DNA of 64,000 nt, taken from contig JAJAGP010000892.1 of the NCBI GenBank assembly GCA_025084515.1, forward strand, positions 186,001 through 250,000, written 5' to 3'. A program made the position numbers and the translations under genes. The DNA comes from Ancistrus triradiatus. Its lineage: Eukaryota; Chordata; Actinopteri; Siluriformes; Loricariidae. The notes beneath the pieces are model-generated. The model made no database searches. It was not told the origin of the DNA and saw only the letters and a program-made list of their open reading frames with translations. How positions within the stretch are numbered: the stretch's first letter is position 1; the number at the start of each line of letters is the position of its first letter. Below are positions 28,501 to 36,160 of the stretch, one piece after another.

Positions 28501-31500
28501 AGTGCATGAATACCTGTTGATCAGATTACTGACAAAATCTGGTTTTCTGCAGTTATCGGATTGTTACATGCATGTAAACACACTCAGTCTGCTAGCCAAG
28601 GATCATCCACAATGAAAACATAACATGACCAGTCAATATTCACATTTTATTCTCATGCTGACAGAAGAAAGCAGACTCAAACACAATATATAGCACTTGC
28701 TTATGGACTTGGGAAAACCAAACATCACATCTAATACAATAGCCACCAATATGGTGGTGATGTGTTTTGAAACCTCACTATGGAGATTCACTTCCATACA
28801 GACAAAAAATAATTATGTAAGTTGTGCAATAATACATGGCTCTCAATTAAGGGTGTGCTATATTGGGATGTTATTGATAATGATAATTAGATGATCTTTT
28901 GGCAGTGTAAGTCTTATGTGTAAGGATCAAAAGTTTTATGAAACCATCTCTTTCATCCACTTGAACATTTTACCATGTCTTTTGCGATGTAATTGGTGAC
29001 AGCACTTGTTATGTCTTGCCATCTGTTGCCTTTCCTGTCGTAAGGAATTTTTTTTTTTTACTGACTGATTCCACTGAGGTTTGCTGAGTGTGTTTTTGTA
29101 CTGGTACCTTGGCTGGTTTAAGCCTGTCGTGGACAGCTGTCTGCCACAGTTTGTCATAATCTTTATAGTCTGATAGCATTGGGTATTGTTTGCATTTTAT
29201 AGATTCTGATTCTGCTGATCAATTCCAGTTCTTTTCAATTCCAAAATGGTATAAAAAGGTGTGAAATGTTTAGGTATAAAGAAGTTTTTTTCAACTTTCA
29301 TCTTTCAACTGTGTGATGTATGATGTTTGGCCTTTTTTTATACTGGATATTCCAGCATTGTCTGTAGAGCTAGCTAACGCATCATTTGAGAGCAGTTGGT
29401 TGAACACAGTACACTGCTGATACTCAATATCATGCTAGTGCCTTAGATCATTTGCAATGTTGGAAGAGCAACTTTTCACACATACTGCATTTTGACTGGT
29501 TTGCTCTCACTTGGCATCTTAGTCCATCTTCCACTAAGCCTATAGCAGAGCATATAAAGACTAAACTATGTTATGACATATTACATGACTCACTGGTCCT
29601 GGCACATAGGTGCCTCCTTACAGATGTATTTTTGCACTAACCACAGTTGTGTAAAAAATTTGTTAGCAGAAACCGATAAGTGGAATCAAATTTCTATTTT
29701 CATTGAATACCCAGTTCCTGGAATTTCGTAATTTGAATATGTGAAATCTTAAGGCTTGCTTTCGACTGTTTCCAAAGTGTGTGACATACTCGATTATGTC
29801 AAGAAGATATTACATCAAGATATTATCGTAGACGATACATATCACACACCCCCACTCACAGTCAGCATTCAGATTAATCTTAGTCTCAGTCAGCAAAACT
29901 CTTGCACTTGCTTGTGCACAGGTGCTTTGCCAAGCTGAAAAAGAAAAGATTGACCAACAACTCACGAACGACAAATTCTTTTTTCCTACAATTTTGTTGT
30001 AGGTATGGACAGTTTCACTGCAGCTTTAGAGAATACATTTCTATTGCTGGACAGTCCAAAAGTTTTTTATTCATTCCAGCTGACATTTTTCTGACTTGTG
30101 CACGGCTGCTTAGCCATGGAAACTCAAATTCATGAAGCATCCAATGCACAAGACAAATTGTTTTCATGAATGTTCATACCATAACATCTCATTTATTAGA
30201 AATGTGCTGAGCTGGAAGGATTACACAATAAGAAACAGTCTGTTCTATCTGTGTTTGGCAAGTGTTTTAAAAAAACATTCTAATTATCTCAATTTTAAAA
30301 GCTGAAGTAACATTTCAGTAAAGGCCTTGCTGATCTGTAAATATAGATTACCTTCTGTTGGATGTAATGTCAAAACTCTTATGCTCCGTATATTAAAAAA
30401 ACTTTTGAGTACAAAGGTCACAATTTTACATCTACAAGACAACTCAACCAGCTGAGCTTCAGTCTTTGTGCAGAGCTTAAACCAGCAATGCCGATGAGGC
30501 TTGGACCTGAGGAGATTTATCAAGGTGCCATCCAGGTTTAAACACGTCTCCAATGTGTAAAAGATCGATATGAGAGTTTCATACATGCTTATAATCAGAT
30601 ATTCTTTCATTTGTACTTTACGGGAGTCATGGGCCTTGACTGTTGAGCACGGGTGTTCGGTGACAGATCCAAAAATACACCCGGACTCAGATCTAAACCC
30701 CTTCATCACATGTACACAGCTGTCTGTGTGTCCCTGGGGGGATTTCTGGGGGATTAGCTTGCATGCTGCACCCTACGTGCTATTCATAGCCTCTCTTCAT
30801 GTCCTGCAAAGAGCCATTCTTGGATGGAACAGGTGTGCAGGAGTATTTCTAGAAGAAGGTTTAGAAATGTTTGACTGACACACAGGCTGCTCACTGGGAG
30901 CAAGGGGTCAGTCATTATAGCTGGTAGCAAGGCATGTCTACTGTAGAGCAGGGTCATGACTGCTGGATCCCTTCTCAGTATCTACTTCAGGACGAGATTA
31001 CTGTGTAAATATGATGCCTAATGGTTCACTCCCATTTTTCCCTACTCTGATGTCACAGTGACATATGAGATGGCACAACTCTATAACAAGCAAGCACGCC
31101 AAAGATTTAGGACTTTCCCCAATGTAACCAGGGATAGTAATGATTCTGGGATACTGCAGTTCAGACCAGAAGTAATTTACAGTGAATGAACAGAACAGAA
31201 GTAGAGATGGATGAACAGAAAATGGGGACATGGAGTAATAAGACTAGAGGAGTAGGTTACAGGGAACATAATGTCTCTTGATGAGCCATATGTACTCAGA
31301 AATCTCCTCTACATGCCAGATTTATGCATTTCAAAAGTAAAAAGAACTACTTAATAACTTTATTAAACAACTGAAACAGTCATATATTTAGATTTGTTTT
31401 ATCAGTGTCAACCGATTTTCTGTTTGTACAACATTAATGACACATTTTAAGAAAAGGGTTTGCCCACTCGAATAATGTTACACAATGTGCAGTGTGTGTT

Positions 31501-31863
31501 GAGGGGAATTTCTCTCGAAACATCAGCTACCAAGAACACTAGATAGTATTCAGTCTGGAACTAAACATTCCAAACAACACAAGCTAAGCAAAAACATTTT
31601 ACTCTACAAACTCCCCCAAAACATAATTTAAAAAAAATCTAAATGTGCAGTGACACACTTGGTAGAACGGAGGCTAGGAGAAGTAATCATTGCAATTCTC
31701 TAGCCGTTTCTCTCGAACCATCTACAACCACCCCCTCCCTACACACACACGCACCTGTTTCTTCATAGCAAAAACGACTCCAGAGAAACGAATGAATCAG
31801 TGGGATTTCAGTATGTTAGAACATAGACTTCCAGTTCCTGTGAACATTAGCTAGCCTACTATG

Positions 31864-31906
<43 letters not shown>

Positions 31907-31910
31907 GTAA

Positions 31911-31957
<47 letters not shown>

Positions 31958-34569
31958 AATATTATATGTTTGTTTAATAAAACTAAATGAATACTCATTG
32001 CTTTATGTGCAACTTATACATTTCTTATGAAAATATTATGAAGTAAGGGCAGCACGGAAGTGCAGTGGTTAGCACTGTCACCTCACAGTTCCAAGATCCC
32101 CGGTTTGATCCAGACCCCAGGCTCCGCCTGTGTGGAGTCTGCATGTCCTCCCCGTGTCTTCATGGGTTTCCTCCCACATTCCAAAGACATGTGTATTAGG
32201 TTCATTGGTGTTTCCAAAGTGCCCTTAGTGTGTGAGTGTGTATGCCCTATAATGGATTGGTGCCCTGTCTAGGGTTGTTCCTGCCTTATGCCCTGTGCCG
32301 CCGGCTAGGCACCGGCATTCCCGCAACCCTGACTAGGATCAATCGGATAAGACAATGAATGAATATTATGAAGTAGACTATTACGTTCTTTTTTAGATAG
32401 GTCATTCATGCATCCTACTGGTTGTATTATACAGGGTCAATGTACTCCTTAGGAATGAGGTTAATACATGTACCGGGGGTGTCATCAGACATACTTTACT
32501 GGCACATGTGCCTCGGTAAAATGTCGCTATCAGAAATAGTCAATTTTATCCTGGATTGCTGAGCAGAACTATATATATAGTGATCTATATATTCACTACA
32601 GGCACTACATTTCCCATAATGCCCCAGCATCTTTCCAAAAGCTTGAGTTGCTAATGCTGTCTACGCTGTTTTATATTCTGTATTTTATTATACTACTCAT
32701 AATATTGTATTATCTTTAATTTATCAGAGTCTACACATTATAATAATAATATTTTATTTTATTCATCATATTATCTTTAAATACATTCTCGTCTTTATTT
32801 TTATATTAATCTTTTGTGCATTTAAACCATTACTAAAAACTTATTAATCAGATAACTTATAACATCTAGGCTGTCCAAGGAGGTTGGAACCACTTTCAAG
32901 TCTTGGTCCTCCCAAGGTTTCTTCAATATAACATATAGTGAGTTTTTCCTTGCTACTGTCCCCCAAGGTTTGCTCAGTTTGGGTATATATAAAGCTGCTT
33001 TGCTTCACTGTAAAAACTCTACATAAATATATCTGAATGGACTCAGAGTCAGAGACAGTCTCTTTCGTTTTTTTCACGTGGAGTTATTGACATCAGCAAA
33101 TATTTAAAAGAAAAAGTCAGCCACACTGCAGGCAAGCACATGATAGCTCAAAGATGTGTTGTGGACACTTATAACTGCATAACCTACCGAAAGAACACAT
33201 TAGACCACTAAAGCATTGAATGCAGAGTAACGTCCAATTTAGTGTTATTTAAGGTTTTTTTATGCACAGTTGTACCACTACAACTGATTGCCAGCCAGAG
33301 GGGTACAGCTGTGCCCCAGTAGGACAACTAGTCTATAAACTCTGCTTTTAAATCAAGTCTTACCTAACTGTTTGTTCGTACAGACATACTGGATCTGAGT
33401 AACGGAAATGAGAAGCGCGTCCCCCTGAGAGACACACGCTTCACTGCGGTGGTGTTGGCTGTTTAGGTGGAAATGACGCTTCCTGATCAGGGACTATGGC
33501 ATTTCACTTTGCGAATATTGTTACAAGTGAGAAATAATAAGGGAAAAGACTCAGCACTGGATATTTAAAACGTTGTCCCTTTCTATAGCCTACTGTATGT
33601 AGGCAGATATAGCTATTTGAATATCTGAAGGGTTACTTAAAGGATACGGACAGATTTCTTATTTTGTTCATTTCCGTTTTCGCTCAGTTTGAGCTCAGAT
33701 TTGGACTACAGCCCTGCATAGCCTAGTAAACATTGTGAATGGTCAGTCACACTTTGGAAACTTCTTTTCAGGTTTACAGTCTACCGGCTATCAGATGAGA
33801 CTCGTGAGGGGTTCTGTGAGCAGACATCGCGTTATATCTTTTCTAGCACAGTTAGTGGAATTAAAGCAGTGCATAACCTAATGACCATCATGAATAAGCT
33901 CACTTTTTATTTTTTTGCAAGGTTATTAATACGAGCTATACAAACTATTGGATAATCTGAATAACAGCTGCGACCAAGGGGATTAAGGACAACCCTCATG
34001 TTTTATCCTTTTCCGTTTTAGCTCTATGAGGATAATTAAAGCCTCAACATTAGCCATAGCCTAGATGAGCGCACTTCTGAATCATAGCCCATCTTTTTAA
34101 GCATAGGTATCAATAGCTTATACACTCACTATTCTGGAGAAGCTGGATGAGGATTGTGACTTTCAGGGATTATAAACTCGGAGCTCATTTTTACCCTGTT
34201 CCCGTTGCACATTTCGAGCTAATTCGGGGAAAACTTTTGAAGTGTGTCTTTATAAAACAAGCTTTATTAGCACAACAAAAGGGATGTAGGCTACTAACAA
34301 ATGTCCCAAAGCCACTGGGACGCCTTGGTTTTATTGCAAACAGCATTGCGTTCCCGTCAGGCTGACATTTAGAGCAGCCCCACCGAACAGACCGTTACCT
34401 TAGCCTACCTTACTGTCCGAATTCAAATATTACAGGGCAGGTTAAAACTGAGGACGTTGAGGTTAGCCCATGTTTTTCTGTGCCGTACCTTCTCCTGTGC
34501 TCTGGATATCCTCTTCTGTACATTACTTGCCAGTTTCCCGGCGTTGACTCCTTTCGCTATTTCAGCCAT
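1271..34569 (-). CDS. bin1: bin1, amphiphysin II (N-BAR and SH3 protein), 16 coding exons
   Basis: BIN1-family protein of 431 predicted residues, a membrane-curving adaptor for endocytosis and muscle T-tubules that binds dynamin and synaptojanin through its SH3 domain. Exons listed separately below were joined by splice sites and phase, and all junctions keep one frame. Residues 1-27 form the amphipathic H0 helix, the BAR domain reaches about residue 245, a variable Pro/Ser/acidic linker spans about 246-360, and the SH3 domain covers about 362-431. Visible SH3 marks are HDYTA, the acidic DNDELEL stretch, GWLLGV and FPENF. BIN2 lacks an SH3 domain, and amphiphysin I starts and ends differently, so BIN1 is the best match; bin1a versus bin1b is undecided. 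No exon matching the mammalian neuronal 93-nt BAR insert was found. Known BIN1 isoforms run from about 410 to 590 residues, so more alternative linker exons may exist. The family assignment is firm; the linker exons are less certain. Confidence 0.9.
1480..3308. repeat. Minisatellite, 34-35 bp unit, about 50 copies
   Basis: Tandem array inside the last bin1 intron. The plus-strand unit is built around AACTGATTGTGGAAGGAG followed by GGGGTGGCATAG; units vary between 34 and 35 bp and many bases are substituted. The plus strand is purine and G rich and the bin1 sense strand is C/T rich. Because the unit lacks TAA/TAG/TGA in most minus frames, long meaningless open frames (up to 342 codons) appear there. 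Confidence 0.93.
3794..3895 (-). CDS. bin1: bin1 coding exon 15 (first half of SH3)
   Basis: 102 nt, residues 365-398, with KATHDYTATDNDELELK and PFVNPDEQ. The HDYTA motif and acidic RT loop that bind Pro-rich ligands are intact. Acceptor GGCAG, donor GTCAGT, phase 0. Confidence 0.95.
3992..4057 (-). CDS. bin1: bin1 coding exon 14
   Basis: 66 nt, residues 343-364, ending ELPAGVLYK, the segment leading into the SH3 domain (compare LPPGFMFK in mammals). Acceptor CTCAG, donor GTCAGT. Confidence 0.85.
4111..4754. mobile_element. Pogo-like MITE with internal (CT)n
   Basis: Left end CAGTCAAATCTCATTATC and right end, reversed, CAGTCAAACTTCTGTTATCC are terminal inverted repeats. A long CT microsatellite lies inside at about 4273-4326. 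No transposase is left. A related left end is seen at 54112 and a right-end-like fragment near 17050-17083. Confidence 0.6.
4755..5638. other. bin1 intron, nothing recognised
   Basis: Non-repetitive intronic DNA by eye. No exon with good splice sites and family similarity was found. Confidence 0.5.
5639..5662 (-). CDS. bin1: bin1 candidate 24-nt microexon
   Basis: 24 nt encoding VKLWDSWE, resembling the PWDLWE clathrin-box motif found in BIN1 and amphiphysin linkers. Acceptor GCGAAG is followed directly by the exon; donor GTAAGA is strong; phase 0 on both sides, so skipping leaves the frame intact. The upstream pyrimidine tract is poor, so the call is tentative. Confidence 0.5.
5990..6330 (+). 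mobile_element. Tc1/mariner transposase remnant
   Basis: The plus strand reads like the C-terminal catalytic part of a Tc1 transposase, starting near a NDPKHTS-like stretch and followed by a degraded SPDLNPIE region, with stops and frameshifts. A second fragment of the same subfamily is at 60540-60845. Confidence 0.6.
6575..6690 (+). mobile_element. SINE fragment (tRNA-derived family)
   Basis: Contains GGAGTTTGCATG followed by a CTGTGTGGGTTTTCTCTGGGT-like block and CCAAAGACATG, the body of the SINE that is complete at 32045-32366. Confidence 0.6.
7268..7388 (-). mobile_element. SINE 3' fragment
   Basis: Tail of the same tRNA-derived SINE in reverse: an ATTCATTCRTTCATG start, then CTTAATCCTGGTCAGGGT and AACAACCCT. 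Confidence 0.65.
7695..7775 (-). CDS. bin1: bin1 coding exon 12 (linker)
   Basis: 81 nt, residues 308-334, acidic (FDDPAVGSLLEMDMDSK). Acceptor GCCAG, donor GTGGGT, phase 0 at both ends, so it could be a cassette. It resembles the FEDxF/LLDLDFDP type adaptor-binding stretches of amphiphysins. Confidence 0.7.
8120..8239 (-). CDS. bin1: bin1 coding exon 11 (Pro-rich and acidic linker)
   Basis: 120 nt, residues 268-307. It has PPRPSPVKEVK followed by an acidic, hydrophobic stretch, the layout of the clathrin/AP-2 binding (CLAP) exon of BIN1. The nearer AG would put a stop in frame; the acceptor GATAG five bases upstream keeps phase 0. The donor is GTCAGC. Confidence 0.72.
8789..8855 (-). CDS. 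bin1: bin1 coding exon 10 (linker)
   Basis: 67 nt encoding a polar low-complexity stretch (EAAANHNATAESGSNTTN) ending in SAK at residue 267. Linker sequence is poorly conserved; the call rests on acceptor TTGCAG, donor GTATG and matching phase. Confidence 0.75.
9185..9440 (+). mobile_element. Possible Tc1/mariner 3' fragment
   Basis: The plus strand reads as a broken C-terminal transposase segment with NPFENMWDYLEQQVK, resembling the NPIENxWDxLK block of Tc1 transposases. It is short and interrupted. Confidence 0.4.
9716..9771 (-). CDS. bin1: bin1 coding exon 9
   Basis: 56 nt, LSQNLCDVLTKLEEQREV, the end of the BAR domain. Donor GTGAGT is optimal and leaves phase 2. Confidence 0.88.
9854..9929 (-). 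CDS. bin1: bin1 coding exon 8
   Basis: 76 nt, RVGFYVTTFQGVAG followed by KFHNEMGK, last long BAR helix, ending at residue 226. Acceptor CCACAG, donor GTAAGA. Confidence 0.92.
10071..10156 (-). CDS. bin1: bin1 coding exon 7 (counterpart of human exon 8)
   Basis: 86 nt, BAR domain from residue 173, with KAQKVYEEMNYELQEELPSL. Acceptor GACAG, donor GTACC, leaving phase 2. It joins the Ser codon completed by the next exon, as in other vertebrates. Confidence 0.92.
10500..11110. repeat. Unclassified interspersed repeat, copy A
   Basis: 10880-11110 is similar to 27865-28095 over about 230 bp (shared blocks include GTCTCTGTTTCATCTG versus GTCTCTATTTCATCTG, CTGTCTATCA, and TTTTCTATAATTA). The rest of this bin1 intron segment, to 11860, shows no recognisable gene. 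Confidence 0.5.
11862..13442 (-). mobile_element. Tc1 transposon with decayed transposase (subfamily 1)
   Basis: The left terminal repeat starts CAGTAGGGCAAAAAAG. The minus strand carries a transposase relic with an SPDLNHPKENF-like DDE block, broken by frameshifts and stops. The right terminal repeat is truncated. The family is a common teleost Tc1 lineage, and this copy cannot be active. Confidence 0.85.
13590..13822. mobile_element. Tc1 terminal fragment
   Basis: Ends in TAATTATTCTTTATTCGTC and ACCAGGGGTGCCAATAA, the typical outer part of another teleost Tc1 subfamily. No coding part is present. Confidence 0.45.
14199..14398. mobile_element. SINE, second family
   Basis: Begins with ATTTACATTTAT and a degraded CAGACRCTCTTATC block, then GGGCCTTGCTCAAG, CCCAACAGTGGCAGCTT and CTTAACCACCAT. 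The same family is split by a MITE at 42911-43790. Confidence 0.65.
14740..14795. repeat. GA microsatellite
   Basis: Imperfect (GA)n run in the bin1 intron, 150 bp from exon 6. Confidence 0.85.
14956..15063 (-). CDS. bin1: bin1 coding exon 6
   Basis: 108 nt, residues 137-172, with RKLVDFDSARHHF and KKKDEAKIAK, the basic membrane-binding tip of the BAR domain. Acceptor CTAAG, donor GTACC. Confidence 0.92.
15160..15301. mobile_element. Probable hAT-type fragment next to assembly gap
   Basis: Starts CAGTGTTGTGCCAGTTCA and repeats GAACTAGTTCAA three times, a look seen in teleost hAT elements. It is cut off by the N gap. Confidence 0.4.
15302..15401. other. Assembly gap (100 N)
   Basis: Run of 100 N, the conventional placeholder for a gap of unknown size. 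It is flanked by repeats on both sides and lies in the intron between bin1 exons 5 and 6. Confidence 0.99.
15402..15619. mobile_element. Right end of a Tc1 transposon of subfamily 1
   Basis: Same sequence as the ends of the element at 11862, reversed, finishing TTTTTTGCCCCACTG before TA. The rest of the element probably lies in the adjacent gap. Confidence 0.8.
15640..15818 (-). mobile_element. tRNA-derived SINE
   Basis: Reverse copy: CATGTCTTTGTACTGTGGG, ACCCAGAGTAAACCC, GCAGACTCCACA, then GGGATTGAACCCAGG, which is the reversed B box, and GCCACCATGCCACC at the tRNA-like head. Confidence 0.75.
15902..16190. mobile_element. Tigger-type MITE
   Basis: Flanked by TA. The reversed right end reads CAGGTAGTCCTTGATTG and the left end CAGGTACTCCCATTTT. 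The outer CAGGTAGTCC is the same as in the larger Tigger MITE at 58528. There is no coding content. Confidence 0.6.
16431..17002 (+). mobile_element. Pogo/Tigger-type MITE with DNA-binding domain relic
   Basis: Ends are inverted repeats of CCGTATTTTTYGRRCYATAA type, with reversed right end TACCGTATTTTTCGAGC. The interior (about 16716-16870) encodes HAVQHGHSAAAREFNINESM then IRKWRKQED, a helix-turn-helix of the BrkDBD/psq kind found at the N-terminus of pogo-family transposases. No catalytic part remains. Confidence 0.7.
17107..17202 (-). CDS. bin1: bin1 coding exon 5
   Basis: 96 nt, residues 105-136, BAR domain with DVLWGDFHQKLVDSAQ and QFPEIR. The acceptor TTGTAG is good. The donor GTTGGC is weak, but it is the only GT that keeps family length and phase. 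Confidence 0.88.
17282..18116 (-). mobile_element. Tc1 transposon, internally deleted (subfamily 2)
   Basis: Both terminal repeats (AGTGGTGCTTGAAAGTTT and its reverse) are present. The minus strand keeps a short transposase piece with HQSTVRQIG and GRVEWRKP. The same subfamily is near full length at 36161-37717. It lies 80 bp from bin1 exon 5. Confidence 0.8.
18120..19480. other. bin1 intron, nothing recognised
   Basis: No exon, RNA gene or clear repeat was identified by eye. Confidence 0.45.
19480..20535 (-). mobile_element. Tc1 transposon, decayed (subfamily 3)
   Basis: The minus strand retains CFLKRDKYTFFQQDNAPSQTA, where FQQDNAPSH is the second Asp motif of Tc1 transposases, and upstream text typical of the catalytic core. 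Borders are approximate. Confidence 0.65.
20901..20995 (-). CDS. bin1: bin1 coding exon 4
   Basis: 95 nt, BAR domain, with MHDSSKRLQDCL and MYEPDWFGKEE, the diagnostic family motif. Acceptor CTCAG, donor GTATTT; the intron to exon 3 is only 100 bp. Confidence 0.92.
21030..21070. repeat. GA microsatellite
   Basis: (GA)n of about 20 units in the 100-bp intron between bin1 exons 3 and 4. Confidence 0.95.
21096..21150 (-). CDS. bin1: bin1 coding exon 3
   Basis: 55 nt, BAR-domain residues from 55 (TDGTKLQRDLKAYLEAIK). The donor GTATGT leaves phase 1, the same size and phase as the vertebrate BIN1 exon. Confidence 0.9.
21375..22233 (+). mobile_element. Tc1 transposon, decayed and shortened (subfamily 4)
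   Basis: Reversed right end CCTGGTCTGATTAGACACTGG pairs with the left end. The plus strand encodes VVFRDESRFCLGSDDSQF, the first Asp motif of Tc1, and later fragments of the core, in several frames. Another copy is at 38286. Confidence 0.8.
22418..22498 (-). CDS. bin1: bin1 coding exon 2
   Basis: 81 nt, residues 28-54, containing QKLGKADETKDVAFDE. Acceptor CATAG and donor GTGAG; size and phase match exon 2 of vertebrate BIN1. It begins Met-Met where most family members have Val-Leu. Confidence 0.92.
22525..22605. repeat. AC-AT-AC compound microsatellite
   Basis: (AC)n, (AT)n, (AC)n starting 27 bp from the acceptor side of bin1 exon 2, on the intron 1 side. Confidence 0.95.
23160..23700. repeat. 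Possible hAT-type MITE
   Basis: Starts AGGTAGGTAGTAACAATC and ends with a TAAGTATTGTTACTTTTACTC-like segment, reminiscent of teleost hAT MITEs whose ends read GGTGGGTAGTAAC. The interior is not recognised. Confidence 0.3.
23844..24807 (+). mobile_element. Tc1 transposon, internally deleted (subfamily 5)
   Basis: The plus strand shows the start MDHSEVLTEFDSGTVCNRMP and later LKPIEHLWSELERRL, the N-terminal and third-acidic-residue regions of a teleost Tc1 transposase. The middle is missing. The right end CCAATACTTATGTTCATATAG is typical. Confidence 0.8.
25391..27727 (+). mobile_element. Tc1 transposon, nearly complete but frameshifted, with nested insertion
   Basis: Subfamily 6. The right end TGTTCCCTTTATTTTTTTGAGC is complete. 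The plus-strand transposase relic runs about 26410-27470 with an Arg-rich N-terminus (LCARRNRRSTARTLQNDLQQ), then HRAGRLAFAREHQDW, then QDNARPHVAGVCQQFLQ and SPDLNLIEHIWD, in different frames. Indels prevent any full product. A separate element sits inside at 25590-26280. Confidence 0.9.
25590..26280. mobile_element. Unclassified nested element with three 155-bp tandem repeats
   Basis: Begins AGTGTGATTGCCTCTC and ends in a 30-bp near-perfect palindrome (AGTGTGATTGCC, TATATA, GGCAACCACACT). It holds three tandem units of about 155 bp starting near 25652, 25808 and 25962, each with a CACCTCAGATTGC block and AGGTCRAAAACTGA. No open frame of note. GC content is well above the surrounding Tc1. Confidence 0.7.
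27865..28095. repeat. Unclassified interspersed repeat, copy B
   Basis: Partner of 10880-11110 in the same orientation, about 230 bp, clearly related but with many substitutions. Confidence 0.5.
28096..28590. repeat. Possible MITE rich in CAGATTA/TAATCTG
   Basis: Starts TGCAGTTATCTGATTGTTC and ends near TGCAGTTATCGGATTGTTAC followed by CATGCATGTAAAC. Several NATCAGATTA motifs occur in between. The pattern is like teleost Harbinger MITEs but borders are unclear. Confidence 0.35.
28600..31855. other. bin1 intron 1, nothing recognised
   Basis: AT-rich, apparently non-repetitive. A 141-codon open frame on the minus strand at 30284-30709 has no recognisable family and no exon signals, and is not called a gene. 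Confidence 0.45.
31862..31965. repeat. AT microsatellite
   Basis: Two long (AT)n blocks separated by a short AATGTAAAT spacer. Confidence 0.97.
32045..32366 (+). mobile_element. Complete tRNA-derived SINE
   Basis: The head GGCAGCACGGAAGTGCAGTGG has an A-box-like stretch and GGTTTGATCC is the B box. The body TGGAGTCTGCATGTCCTCC and tail with GACTAGGATCAATC end in GAATGAATGA. Reverse or partial copies are at 6575, 7268, 15640, 35816 and 59718. Confidence 0.85.
32856..33040 (+). repeat. 'GCGCTTTTTACA' family repeat, diverged copy
   Basis: CAAGGAGGTTGGAACC, TCTTGGTCCTCCCAAGG, and TTGCTCAGTTTGGG match the better copies at 45458 and 53007; the outer part is diverged. Confidence 0.6.
33041..34488. 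other. 5' part of bin1 intron 1
   Basis: No repeat family recognised. Being next to the first exon it is a candidate for intronic regulatory sites, but no specific site can be named. Confidence 0.35.
34489..34569 (-). CDS. bin1: bin1 coding exon 1
   Basis: 81 nt, residues 1-27, beginning MAEIAKGVNAGKLASNVQ and ending in AQEK. This is the BIN1-type amphipathic N-terminal helix that inserts into membranes. The donor is GTACGG. The frame is open upstream of the ATG to about 34632, but that stretch has no BAR-family similarity, so the ATG at 34569 is chosen. Confidence 0.92.
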
Positions 34570-34800
34570 GACGCGTGTGTCTCTCTTCACAGGTCGGTAG
34601 CAGGCAAGAAAAAGTACTATGAACAAAAGCAACCTAGTCTAGAAAATAAAAAGACGAAGGAAAAACTGAGAGAACCGCACGAAAGCAGGAGCAGAGCGGA
34701 GCAGCAGCTCAGAGGAACCTCATAAGACTTCAAGTCCTCACTGGTACTGGTAGTAAAACTTCTTAAAGGGATCGTGAAGACAGCGTAATTCTAATCCTTA
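34570..34800 (-). promoter_or_regulatory. bin1: bin1 5'UTR and probable promoter region
   Basis: Sequence just upstream of the bin1 start codon. It is locally GC richer (GCAGGAGCAGAGCGGAGCAG) than its surroundings. No TATA box in a convincing place; the transcription start is not visible. Confidence 0.4.
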
Positions 34801-35815
34801 ACGCCAGCCCCTTTAAAAAGGTGAACCAAAAAAAGAACGCTGCCTAAACGTGAGGGGCATAAAATAACTTTAAACTAGCTTGGTACGACTTGTGTGGATT
34901 GTTCCCTGTTACGCTCAATTAAAAAATGAATATTAAAAACTTTAGGAGATTAGATTACCCCCTGCTGCAAACTCCCTTAAAGGCGCAGTTTCACTTCTAT
35001 TATTTATCAGCCGACACCACATAGACCTAGACTGCTAAAAGAGGGATGTTCCATATCATCATGTTTCAAAACTTTATGATTGGTTAATCCTAATTAATTA
35101 CGCATTACTTAAGTAGATCAATAAAAATACCTGGCCAGTGTAAACTATCTTTAGTCTGTCTTACCTATTTGGGCCATAAGATGCTTTTGCAGTTGCTACT
35201 GGGGAATATTATTATGACCACTTATGCTTCTCCTGTTCTCAGGTTATCATTTTCTGTGCATGATTAGTCATTTTCAACCATGATCAGTTTCGGCCTCCAC
35301 ATATCTATGATCCATACTGTTTCTTAGATATACTGGATCTTTAACTTGTCAGTTATTATTTTATACTGAAGAAAGCATAGACCAGACTGAGTTTTTCTTT
35401 ATGTATTTATTCCATTGTAACGTTGATATGACGGGAGGTGGTTTGATTGTCGTTATGCCATTATTCCATCCGGGTTTGAGGCACATAAAGCTCGTATATA
35501 TAGTATATCTTATAAAACATATTGGAGAAAAACAGAAGTCTATGGTCAAATCCAAGTTTGTGTGGGGGTTTTTTGCTGAGAAAAGCATAAATTACACAAA
35601 AGCAAAAGCAATAAGGGAAGTGAAGAAGTTGGCTTTGTGTCTTCATAAGGTGTAGAGCCACCACAATGAACCAGAACAGCTTCAATGCACTTCTGGGTAA
35701 GTTTTATATGGACAAACCATTCTGTCAAAAATTATGTGCTGTCTAACACAATGGTCTTAATTGTCCTGATTAACTGCGGTGAAATCTGGTGACTATGAAG
35801 GTCATAGAATATCAT
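34801..35815. other. bin1-ihh spacer, nothing recognised
   Basis: No gene or clear repeat. Short open frames near 35400-35700 on both strands show no family features. Confidence 0.4.
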
Positions 35816-36115
35816 TCATTCATTCATTTTCAAATTTGCTTAATCCTGGTCAGGGTCACAGGAAAGCCGGTGCCTAGTTGGTGGCACAGGGTGCAAGGCA
35901 AGAACAACCCTAGACAGGGCACTTATGCATCATACAGCACATACACTCACACAGTCATACACAATCACATACTAAGAGTATTTTAGAAACACCAAGTATC
36001 CTAAAACGCATGTGTGTGGAATGGGGGAGGAATCCAAATCACGAGTAAGCCTACGCGGACACAGGGAAAACATGCAAACTCCACACAGGCGGAGTCTGAG
36101 TTTGGGACCCTGCCA
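35816..36115 (-). mobile_element. Complete tRNA-derived SINE, reverse
   Basis: Starts with the ATTCATTCATT tail, CTTAATCCTGGTCAGGGTCA, AAGAACAACCCTAGACAG, and ends in AACTCCACACAGGCGGAG and GTTTGGGACCC. Confidence 0.75.
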
Positions 36116-36160
36116 TAGAATATTGTTTACATAATATGCATACTAATTAATTAACAATTA

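Noticed and set aside
30284..30709. 141-codon open frame on the minus strand as a gene
   Set aside because: No recognisable domain, no paired splice sites or promoter, and it sits inside bin1 intron 1. Chance is more likely.
1271..34569. Calling the N-BAR gene amphiphysin I or bin2
   Set aside because: The start MAEIAKGVNAGKLASNVQ and the HDYTATD SH3 text are BIN1-like, and BIN2 has no SH3 domain.
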